From Closterium sp. NIES-65 (lineage: Eukaryota > Streptophyta > Zygnematophyceae > Desmidiales > Closteriaceae), in assembly GCA_948144175.1 (NCBI GenBank), contig CANXME010002463.1:1883001-1947000 (forward strand): DNA of 64,000 nt. Reading direction: 5' to 3'. Below, piece by piece: positions 56,465 through 64,000 of the stretch; within the stretch, counting starts at the first letter, position 1, and each line of letters opens with the position of its first letter. The position numbers and the translations under genes were made by a program. The notes beneath the pieces are model-generated. The model saw only the letters and a program-made list of their open reading frames with translations, was not told where the DNA came from and did no database searches.

Positions 56465-56740
56465 TGGGAAGGGAGGGGCGAGAGAGAGGGCGACGGGAAG
56501 GGCGCGGAGAGAGAGAGCGAGACGGAAAGGGAGGGGCGAGAGAGAGGGCGACGGGAAGGGAGCGGAGAGAGAGAGCGCGACGGGGCGAGCGACGGGAGGG
56601 CGATCGGTAGGGAGGGGCGAGAGAGAGGCCGACGGGAGGAGAGGAGGGGAGAGAGGGCGACGAAGAGGGCGACGAGACGGGCGACAAGATGGCGACGTGA
56701 CGCGCGACGGAAAGGGAGACGGGTGGGCGATTTGGCGAAC
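55855..56740. repeat. 29-bp minisatellite with alternating 58-bp higher order
   Basis: Two related 29-bp units alternate, one with GGAGCGGAGAGAGAGAGCGC and one with GGAGGGGCGAGAGAGAGGGC, both starting GGGAAG. In 56010-56280 the alternation is regular, giving a 58-bp period. Confidence 0.88.
56386..56461. repeat. (GA)n microsatellite
   Basis: About 38 GA dinucleotides, interrupted near the start, within the 29-bp minisatellite. Confidence 0.95.
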
Positions 56741-56882
56741 TCGAGGATAGCACAGTGGGCGATGAGAGGTCGTTCCAGTTTTGCTTCTTCCGAGCACGAT
56801 TTCAAGTTGGATCCGCCTTCACTATTTTATATTTCGGTTTTAAGACCATAATATATTCCTATTCCTATTCTACTTGACTGGG

Positions 56883-57209
56883 TGTGAGGAATTTTCTCGG
56901 CATTCCTTACGGGGCCGACTACATCGCGTAAAGCAACAGCCGATTGTTCGCCCGTTACTGCTAACGGAACTTCGCCGACTTCGCGCGCACTGTTTTGCCA
57001 AACCTCGCACTGCTGGCATGGCCGTATCGGCCTACGCTTCGGGACTAGCCCGAGCCTCGCTCCAGCGTAGCACTAGCAAGCTCGCACGCACCGCGTTACC
57101 GTTTTACATGTTTCGCGTATAAATGTTCGCTCATGCCTTCGCTCACATTTTGTACTCGTTTGACACCTTAGTGCAATTCTCGCTACTTCGATTCATTGCA
57201 CCCGTAACA
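56883..57209 (+). repeat. Gypsy 5' LTR
   Basis: 327 bp, TGTGAGG...GTAACA. A TATAAAT stretch at 57118-57124 is a possible promoter element. Confidence 0.93.
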
Positions 57210-57211
57210 CT

Positions 57212-57224
57212 TGGTTATCAGAGC
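57212..57224 (+). other. Gypsy primer-binding site
   Basis: TGGTTATCAGAGC, the initiator tRNA-Met site with one extra T, two bases after the LTR. Confidence 0.85.
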
Positions 57225-57392
57225 CCCTTTCTTTCGGACCGCGCATCTCCGCACACCAGGAAATCAACTTTTGATTTTTCACTCGAAGGGACTCACGCAC
57301 CTTAGCCCCTAGGAGCCGCTGTCCTCGCGTTCTCTCGTAAACGCGTGCAGCCACGACTGCGCCTAGACTAAGACGAGCCGACGCCCTTCGTC

Positions 57393-58562
57393 ATGGCCGA
57401 AAATATCGACGTCACCACCCTCACGCAGGAGCGTTTGAACGATCTGCTGCGACAGCTGCACGAAAGCTCCGAGGAAATCGCGGCATTAACGGCAGAACGC
57501 TCATCGCTGCAAAATGACCTCATGAGGGCACAACAAGCACAATCTCAAGCACCTGGCACTCCGATTCAACCTGCACCCTCAACATCACAACACGGGAGTG
57601 TGGGGCAACCCACGAGCGCGGCCAGTGATGGCGTCGTCCGCCCCGACGGAGACGACGACCACGGCACGACACACCCCAGAGCGACGCCTGCGGCCCCAAG
57701 TCAGCCTCGCGTCACGATTTCGGCACCAACCCACGATTCGGGACTGCCGTCACCGATGCCACTGAAGCCGCAGCGCCCGCCATGCTTTGACCCGAGTCAA
57801 CGGGGTGGTCCTACCGTCCAGGCGTGGTTGTTCACAATGAATGTCTTCTTCGACGCCAACTACGTCTCGGAGGACTCGGCGAAGATTCGATACGCCGTGT
57901 CGTTGCTGCGAGGACCCGCCATGGACTGGTGGCGCGTCATCGTCACGAAGCCGACCGACTACGCGACACTACCGACACGGGAAGGACAAACTGGACCCTG
58001 GGCGCCGTCGTATTTCGTGGAGGTGCCCCAGTATTGCACGTGGGACGCGTGGTGCGCAGGTCTGCGCGCTCGATTTGAGCCGATCGCGGCCTCGATCTCG
58101 GCGCGACAGAAGCTCCGCACTTGGCGCCAACTCGGTTCCGTCCAGAATTACACGAGCGGATTTCTGGCGCTATGCGAGCAGGTGGGCTACATGCATGAGA
58201 GCGAACGCATCGACCGCTACATCGGCGGCCTGAAGCAGGACATCGCTCAGGAAATCCAGCTTCACGGCGTCACTGAGTTTCAGGAAATTCTCGCTATGGC
58301 GGAGAAGCTCGACTTCTTTCGCCGACCGAGACCGGTGTCCTACGGAAACAACACCTGGGGACATCGGCCTCGTGGGACGAACGAGAGCGCCACGATACGC
58401 GCCGTCGCCGCAAATGCCGCTGCCGCACCGTTCAAAGGGCGCTGCTTTGCGTGCAATCGGCCGGGACATCGCAAGAGCGAATGCCCGGAAAACGCTAAGG
58501 GAAAGGGGGAAGCTGAGCAGCAGACACAGACCAAGCAGCAGGGAAACGCTGGAAGTCAGTAG
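57393..58562 (+). CDS. Gypsy gag protein with CCHC zinc knuckle
   Basis: 389 residues, uninterrupted, from the ATG of MAENIDVTTLTQERLNDLLRQ. The first 50 residues look coiled-coil prone (SSEEIAALTAERSSLQNDLMRAQQAQ). A Pro/Thr/His-rich linker follows, then the gag core (about 125-310, with PCFDPSQRGGPTVQAWLF, MDWWRVIV, ARFEPI, YIGGLKQDIAQEI). The nucleocapsid-type knuckle CFACNRPGHRKSEC (C-X2-C-X4-H-X4-C) is at residues 351-364. Gag forms the particle and packages RNA. The stop is TAG at 58560-58562; protease continues in another frame, as is common when gag and pol are separated by a shift. Confidence 0.93.
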   Translation: MAENIDVTTLTQERLNDLLRQLHESSEEIAALTAERSSLQNDLMRAQQAQSQAPGTPIQPAPSTSQHGSVGQPTSAASDGVVRPDGDDDHGTTHPRATPAAPSQPRVTISAPTHDSGLPSPMPLKPQRPPCFDPSQRGGPTVQAWLFTMNVFFDANYVSEDSAKIRYAVSLLRGPAMDWWRVIVTKPTDYATLPTREGQTGPWAPSYFVEVPQYCTWDAWCAGLRARFEPIAASISARQKLRTWRQLGSVQNYTSGFLALCEQVGYMHESERIDRYIGGLKQDIAQEIQLHGVTEFQEILAMAEKLDFFRRPRPVSYGNNTWGHRPRGTNESATIRAVAANAAAAPFKGRCFACNRPGHRKSECPENAKGKGEAEQQTQTKQQGNAGSQ

Positions 58563-58621
58563 CAGACGGGCCCTCTACTGACAGGTCACGCCGCTCGCCC
58601 GACCCAACCGACCCTCACCGA

Positions 58622-59269
58622 GTGATTGTGCCGGTTCACGCAATCGACCACACCCGGCCGAATAAGGAGGGTACCACGGTAGACAGCCCTATACTGCTCA
58701 GTGGGAAAATTGGGACGGACTTAGTTAAAATCTTCGTAGACGGGGGAGCCAGCCACAGCCTCATTAACACTGCTACAGCACGAAAACTGCGACTGCCACT
58801 GGACCGATGCTTACCTGAGATCGACGCACGACTGGTGGACGGCACGCCGCTGGCAATACGGGAACGCGTAGACCGAGTTCGGATTCGATGCGGGGGTAAC
58901 TTCACGTTTAGCCAGGAAATGCTCGCAACGACCCTCGACGGAACCGACATTTTACTCGGGCGTGATTGGCTGCGACGACACAATCCGCGAATTGACTGGA
59001 CGACGGGTGACTGCACCGTGCGAGTGAACGGTAACAACATCGCCTTACCTCGCTGGGGCTCGCCTGGGTCTTCGTCGGTGCGTGTCAATGCGATCACGAT
59101 GAAACGCGCTGTAGCGGCCGGAGCTGACGTGTACGCGGTTGACATTCGGGAAGCCGAGGCAGCAGACAAGGGAGGGGATTTACAGAAACTGCTGACCGAC
59201 GTACCGAGTGATCTGGCAGCACTGTTAACACGATACAGTGACATTTTCCCGGATGACTTACCGACGTGA
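58622..59269 (+). pseudogene. Gypsy pol: aspartic protease part
   Basis: Retroviral-type protease: IFVDGGASHSLI and later ILLGRDWLRRHNPRIDW. The active-site triplet is D-G-G here where families usually have D-S/T-G; the Asp is present. The end (YSDIFPDDLPT) is the usual entry to RT, but a TGA at 59267-59269 interrupts it. The frame has no clear ATG; the domain was probably made as part of a fusion with gag or pol. Confidence 0.85.
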
Positions 59270-60087
59270 CTGCCACCTCAGCGACCGCACGATCACAGGA
59301 TAGAACTGGAACCGGGGGCACAGCCAACAGTACAGCGACAGTTCAGACTGACCCAACCCGAACTAGACGAACTAAGGAAGCAGCTCGATTACCTGCTCGA
59401 GAAAGAATTCATTCGCCCTAGCTCGTCGCCCTTCGCCGCACCAATACTGTTCACACCGAAAAAAGACGGGGGTTTTCGCATGTGCATCGACTACAGGGCA
59501 CTGAACAGGGTTACCATCAAATCCCGTTACCCCATCCCACGAGCCGACGAACTGATCGACCAACTGCGCACAGCCCGGGTTTTCTCGAAAATCGACCTCC
59601 GAGGAGGCTACCACCAAATTCCGCGTCAACCCACCCGACTGCCCTAAAACCGCATTCCGAACACGCTACGGATCCTTCGAATACACCGTCATGCCATTCG
59701 GACTGACCAACGCCCCCGCCACTTTCCAAATGACCGTGAACGAAGCATTCCGCCCACTTTTAGATAAGTGCGTCATCGTTTATCTGGACGACATACTGAT
59801 TTACAGCCCTGACAGAGCACAGCACTTACAAGACATCGAAGTAGTTTTAAAAATCCTGAGTGAGAACCGCCTACTGACCAAAGCATCTAAGTGTGAGTTT
59901 TTACAGGACCGCCTGGAGTTTTTGGGACATGTTATTTCAGCTGCAGGAGTGGAAATAGACCCGAAGAAAATTGCGACGATTCAGGCTTGGCACGCGCCGA
60001 CCAACTTGACCGAGTTGCAAAGTTTCCTGGGGTTCGTCAACTACGTGCGCCGGTTCGTCCCCGACATGGCGAAGCTGACTGCCCCTG
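59270..60087 (+). pseudogene. Gypsy pol: reverse transcriptase, two frameshifts
   Basis: RT starts in the protease frame ([58 protein letters not shown]). One extra base near 59620 moves the rest into another frame (YGSFEYTVMPFGLTNAPATFQ, VIVYLDDILIYS with the YLDD catalytic box near 59780, FLGHVISAAGVEIDPKK). Another single-base shift near 60085 leads into RNase H. All conserved RT blocks are present, so the lesions are few and recent. Confidence 0.88.
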
Positions 60088-60531
60088 TTGACCGACCTGC
60101 TGAGGAAGGGGGTTGAGTACACGTGGGGGGAGAAAGAGCAAGCTGCCTTCTCGGCTCTCAAAAACATTTTGTGCTCACCGCCCGTGCTTCACATTGCAGA
60201 TCCCCACCGTCCGTTCGAGCTCGTCACCGACGCAAGTGACATCGCTGTGGGAGCAGTACTGTTGCAGGACTTCGGGAACGGCCTCCAGCCAATCGCGTAC
60301 GAGTCCCGCAAACTACACCCGCCCGAACGTAACTACCCGATACACGACCGCGAGATGCTAGCGATCGTGCACGCGTTCAAAGTCTGGCGATGTTACCTGA
60401 CTGGCGCCGACGTGACAGTACGGACAGACCACCGCTCGCTACAGTACCTTCGCGCCCAACCGAATCTCAACCCACGACAGATTCGCTGGTTGGACTATCT
60501 TGAGTCCAATTTTCACTACACCGTCACGTAA
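60088..60531 (+). pseudogene. Gypsy pol: RNase H
   Basis: FELVTDASDIAVGAVLLQD carries the first catalytic Asp; REMLAIVHAFKVWRCYL and VRTDHRSLQYL carry the Glu and second Asp; DYLESNFHYTVT ends at a TAA (60529-60531) followed by an A run. In the same frame the expected KKGASNIADALTRP block continues directly, so the TAA is a simple nonsense change. Confidence 0.88.
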
Positions 60532-62052
60532 AAAAAAGGAGCATCCAACATCGCCGACGCTCTCACCCGCCCCACCGCCCAACTCCACGCCATCCTACTC
60601 GCCCAGACCAACCCACTTTTAACTGGCCTATTCACCCACGGATACCGCACCGACCCATTTTTCACGACCGGAAATTCACAGCAACTGGCAGAAGCAAAAG
60701 GAGTCTATTACGTAAAAACAGGCACCAACCGCATTTGGGTACCCGCGTACTCACTACTGAGGGAGCTGCTACTGCAGGAGGCACACGACGGGATTACCTC
60801 GGGACATTTCGGGGTAGGAAAAACACGACAGCAACTGCAGCGGTATTATTACTGGCCGGAGCTGTTGACCGACGTACAGCAGCACGTGGGCTCGTGCCCT
60901 ACGTGTCAGGTGATAAAGAGTTCAAGGAAGCGGAAGGCGGGTCAATTGCAGCCGATCCCACCGCCCGAACGCGCCTGGCAGCAAGTAACCATGGACTTCG
61001 TCACAGGGTTACCTTCGAACCCTGGGGGTAACGACGCGGTGATGGTCGTCGTGGATAGGCTGACGAAGATGGCACACTTCGCTGCGTGCAATAAGTCGAT
61101 CTCGGCCGAGGAGACCGCTCGCCTGTTCATCGCAGCCGTTGTTCGCCTGCACGGGATACCAGCAGCAATTATCAGCGACAGGGACGCGAAGTTTACCAGC
61201 AACTTCTGGAAGAACCTCTGGGAGCAGTTCGGGACCAGGCTACAGTTCAGTTCGTCGTACCACCCCGAGACTGACGGCCAAACGGAGCGGACGAATCAGA
61301 CGATGGAGCAATTGATTCGTGCCACGTGCGACGACCCCACGACCTGGGAGCAGCAGCTGCCGCTGATCGAGTTCGCGTACAACAACGCCACATCAGCCAC
61401 GACGCAGCAGTCCCCGTTCTACCTGAACTATGGGCAAAACCCCACAGTGCCCATGACGCCGAGTCCGGACAACCTAACGCCACGTGCACAACAATTCGCC
61501 GAAATCCTGCAAGCTGCCCGCGCCAGAGCCGCCGAAGCAATAAAAAAGGCCAACGTCATCGCTAAGCGCAACGCTGATCGCCACCGCCGTCCTGTCACGT
61601 ACCAATCTGGAGATTACGTGCTGCTTGACACGCAAAATCTGCGACTGCCCGACGTACCAAAATTACGACCGCGCTACTGTGGACCATTCCAAATCAGTCA
61701 CATGATCACACCCGTCACCGCGCACCTACTGTTGCGAACCGACTGGTACATCAGCCCTTCGTTCCACGTCAGCCTACTTCGCCCATACATCCCGACCACA
61801 AGTCAACTGCCGCGTCACCGACCACAATCAATGACTCGCCCTGCATCAGAGCCGATCATCGAGCCCGACAAAATTCTGAGCCATCGGATCCGCCACCCCA
61901 CGGGAATCAGGAGGATTGAATTCCTCGTTCGCTGGAAAGACCGCACGCCAACTGAAGATAGCTGGGTGCCCCTGAGCAACATCGAAAATCACCCTGCCCT
62001 GCAAGTGTACCTGAGGAGCCGGGGATTCCGCGATATACACGCACTCGCGTAG
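60532..62052 (+). pseudogene. Gypsy pol: integrase with C-terminal chromodomain
   Basis: Open for 506 codons in the RNase H frame. The zinc-binding part has HDGITSGHFG and CPTC; the core has TMDFVTGLP, ISDRDAKFTSNFW and DGQTERTNQTMEQ, giving the D, D and E residues. GDYVLL and FHVSLLRPY blocks follow. The C-terminus (about 61864-62040) reads ILSHRIR, EFLVRWKDRTPTEDSWVPLSNIEN, a chromodomain, which in chromoviruses directs integration to marked chromatin. The part is complete but lacks its own start; the first ATG is at 60865. Confidence 0.9.
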
Positions 62053-62081
62053 CGGAGGGGGCTTCTTAAGGGGGGGGGTAG

Positions 62082-62408
62082 TGTAAGGAATTTTCTCGGC
62101 ATTCCTTACGGGGCCGACTACATCGCGTAAAGCAACAGCCGATTGTTCGCCCGTTACTGCTAACGGAACTTCGCCGACTTCGCGCACACTGTTTTGCCAA
62201 ACCTCGCACTGCTGGCATGGCCGTATCGGCCTACGCTTCGGGACTAGCCCGAGCCTCGCTCCAGCGTAGCACTAGCAAGCTCGCACGCACCGCGTTACCG
62301 TTTTACATGTTTCGCGTATAAATGTTCGCTCATGCCTTCGCTCACATTTTGTACTCGTTTGACACCTTAGTGCAATTCTCGCTACTTCGATTCATTGCAC
62401 CCGTAACA
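62082..62408 (+). repeat. Gypsy 3' LTR
   Basis: 327 bp, same length as the 5' LTR, followed by CTGGG. Confidence 0.93.
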
Positions 62409-62760
62409 CTGGGCCACTTCCAACCATTTTGATGGTGTTGGATGTGAATTTGCAGGGTCAAGAGAGAACGGGGAGACGTGGTGCGAGATGCATTGATCGC
62501 ACGAGTGAGGCTTGCAAACAGCAGTGCCAATAGAAACTGCCCAAGATGATAAAATTACCGTTCCCATCTCTGTCCTCGTCCCCACCCCCCCTCTCCCCAC
62601 CCCTACCCCCCTTTCTCACACTCCCATTTTCCCCACAATCCCCGTTTCCACCCCTCAGCCTTTCAGACCATGAAACCATCCTCGTCTTCCCCTCACCCCA
62701 TTGTGCCCGCTTCATTTCCTAGTCTCCCTCTTTCCTTAGAGCAGCTTCTGCACCGCCGCG

Positions 62761-63096
62761 ATGTCAGTTATTACTGTAACCAACTGTAACGAGCACGTTG
62801 CACAACACAGTCCTTTCTCCTCTTCCTCTCTGCTCCGCTCCCGCTGTCATTCCGCTTCCCTCCCGACTGATTCCACCAGACGCCTCTCGCAGCCCACACT
62901 TCAACTGAACTCCAACGATACTGAGGGTCTGGCTGTACGGACCGTGGTCCTTCCTCGGCGTATGACTGGCTCGTTATCCCAGCAACGGCGACACGACTGC
63001 ATGAGGCACACACAACACGAGCGTGATTCGAGGGAGACTTTCAGCGACATGACTCACACTTACAGATTCGTGCGTCATTACTCGTGCCACAAATAA
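62761..63096 (+). CDS. Hypothetical small ORF
   Basis: 111 codons from ATG (MSVITVTNCNEHVAQHSPF) to a TAA that lies inside an AATAAA at 63092-63097. Composition is Ser/Thr/Arg/His-rich with no recognised domain. It sits in non-repetitive DNA right of the gypsy element. It may be an exon or chance; there is no homology evidence. Confidence 0.25.
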   Translation: MSVITVTNCNEHVAQHSPFSSSSLLRSRCHSASLPTDSTRRLSQPTLQLNSNDTEGLAVRTVVLPRRMTGSLSQQRRHDCMRHTQHERDSRETFSDMTHTYRFVRHYSCHK

Positions 63097-63184
63097 AGCC
63101 CATTGCCCAGCTGACATACTGTAACTGATTCAAGCCAAACGCTAAATCCATACAGTATTTGTAACTGTTCATTTTCTGTTCTAG

Positions 63185-63495
63185 ACCCTACCCAAACGTT
63201 CTCAAAGATCTTGAGCCGCTCTGAAACGTATAGGACCTTACCGAACCGCATCGAAGTGGACTTCTGTTTCTCTGTGTGTACACCCATTTATTCGTTTGAT
63301 GTACCCACGATTGTGCCGACAGCTCGGTACGTTCACATTGAAGGTTGGGAGCGATGCGTTTATGTCACAGAATCGATTCACACGCGTGATCAGTTCAGCA
63401 TTGAATTGCTAAACGTTGAAGGAAATTGGTGGCAGAGCACTACAGTTACACGCATTCGCGCTAAAGACGAGACCAATTTTATTAGTTATGAATAG
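63185..63495 (+). CDS. Hypothetical ORF or exon
   Basis: About 103 codons opening after a pyrimidine-rich TTTTCTGTTCTAG (a plausible splice acceptor ending near 63184) and ending in TNFISYE with TAG at 63493-63495. Residues such as NRIEVDFCFSVCTPIYSF and RYVHIEGWERCVYVTESIH have a protein-like, mixed composition unlike the surrounding repeats. No ATG lies near the start, so an exon is more likely than a single-exon gene. Family unknown. Confidence 0.3.
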
Positions 63496-63678
63496 GTCAG
63501 ACTGGCCTACAGATGCGAAACGTATGTATAGCCACATTTTGGGAGCAAGGGACGGCAATACGCAGGGAAATGTGACTCGCAGACGTTAAAAGCACTGGGC
63601 AAAAATGACAAGCACCTCCGAGCGAAACGCGTTGAGTGATCTAAACAAATAATTGGTTGTACTGTACTGTGTGAGCGA

Positions 63679-63948
63679 CTGTGCGACAAGCTCGAGTGGA
63701 GATTTGATGTGACTTGGAGCCAAGTATTGTCCGTTTGGGTCCGCAGATCGTCGGCCAAGGACATTCCAGTCCGTCCGGGCCCTGGTGGCTTTCGAACCCA
63801 CCAGGGCCCCCTCCTGGTGGAAAGGGGTTCCCACCAGGGCCGCACGCGGATGCAAGGGCTGTGCGACAAGCTCGAGTGGAGATTTGATGTGACTTGGAGC
63901 CAAGTATTGTCCGTTTGGGTCCGCAGATCGTCGGCCAAGGACATTCCA
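63679..63948. repeat. 90-bp direct repeat flanking two hairpins
   Basis: 63679-63768 and 63859-63948 are identical over 90 bp, 180 bp apart. The spacer has a perfect 12-bp hairpin (GGGCCCTGGTGG at 63777-63788, CCACCAGGGCCC at 63798-63809) and an 8-bp one (CCTGGTGG at 63813-63820, CCACCAGG at 63831-63838). Confidence 0.9.
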
Positions 63949-64000
63949 CTTCATCCCACATGACATGAACAAAAGCTCCCCGAATCACCCTGCATTGGTT

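Larger units (their letters stand above)
56883..62408 (+). mobile_element. Ty3/gypsy chromovirus, complete
   Basis: 5,526 bp between 327-bp LTRs (56883-57209 and 62082-62408), with very few differences seen (for example TGTGAGG against TGTAAGG at the start). Target duplication CTGGG at 56878-56882 and 62409-62413. The primer-binding site TGGTTATCAGAGC lies at 57212-57224. A G-run (about 62066-62081) precedes the 3' LTR. Order gag-protease-RT-RNase H-integrase-chromodomain. Confidence 0.96.

Noticed and set aside
55159-56805. Long Ser/Pro/Leu-rich reading frame of over 500 codons on the minus strand
   Set aside because: It lies over minisatellites and the GA run; similar frames exist in other phases, so it is a composition artefact.

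Overview
The window is a eukaryotic, GC-rich, retrotransposon-dominated block with almost no recognisable single-copy host gene. Plant-type primer-binding sites (TGGTATCAGAGC-like, complementary to initiator tRNA-Met), Ty1/copia elements ordered gag-protease-integrase-RT-RNase H, a chromodomain Ty3/gypsy element and an L1-type LINE all fit a green-lineage genome. A streptophyte alga is my guess, but nothing in the sequence fixes the species.

Layout. (1) 1-2695: 3' part of a decayed copia pol (E1). (2) 2872-10289: complete copia element E2 (+), identical 132-bp LTRs, target duplication GGCTC. (3) 10856-18220: older copia element E3 (+), duplication TTTAC. (4) 18226-23040: an old, divergent minus-strand copia relic, cut by a 1.4-kb LTR element without coding capacity (18945-20332, duplication ATGTC) and a 988-bp solo LTR (21133-22120, duplication GTGGA). 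(5) About 24.6-54.8 kb: one L1-type LINE (+) split into four pieces by copia E4 (25287-32788, +, CCAGC), a second solo LTR (36607-37523, GATCC) and copia E5 (39275-54165, -, ATAGG); E5 is itself split by copia E6 (42641-50113, +, GGGGC). (6) 55.2-56.75 kb: GA/GC-rich minisatellites. (7) 56883-62408: a Ty3/gypsy chromovirus with 327-bp LTRs, duplication CTGGG. (8) 62414-64000: unassigned DNA with two weak small ORFs and a 90-bp direct repeat flanking hairpins.

The copia elements belong to one family with 131-134-bp LTRs and a polyprotein of about 2,000 residues. They share a GC-rich tandem-repeat leader of about 0.7-0.9 kb between primer-binding site and gag, a poly-glycine tract and a variant Cys-His motif in gag, and an Ala-Glu-Pro-Gly-Gly repeat in the pol linker. 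Only E4 has one uninterrupted reading frame (26481-32441). E2, E3 and E6 share an 11-C run in gag that shifts the frame by +1 at the same site. E2 and E6 have identical LTR pairs but broken frames, which points to recent movement with proteins supplied in trans, or to assembly errors.

Insertion order can be read from the nesting: the LINE and the minus-strand relic are oldest; the solo LTRs and the non-coding LTR element followed; E3 is older than E2, E4, E5 and E6 judging by its LTR divergence; E6 entered E5 last.
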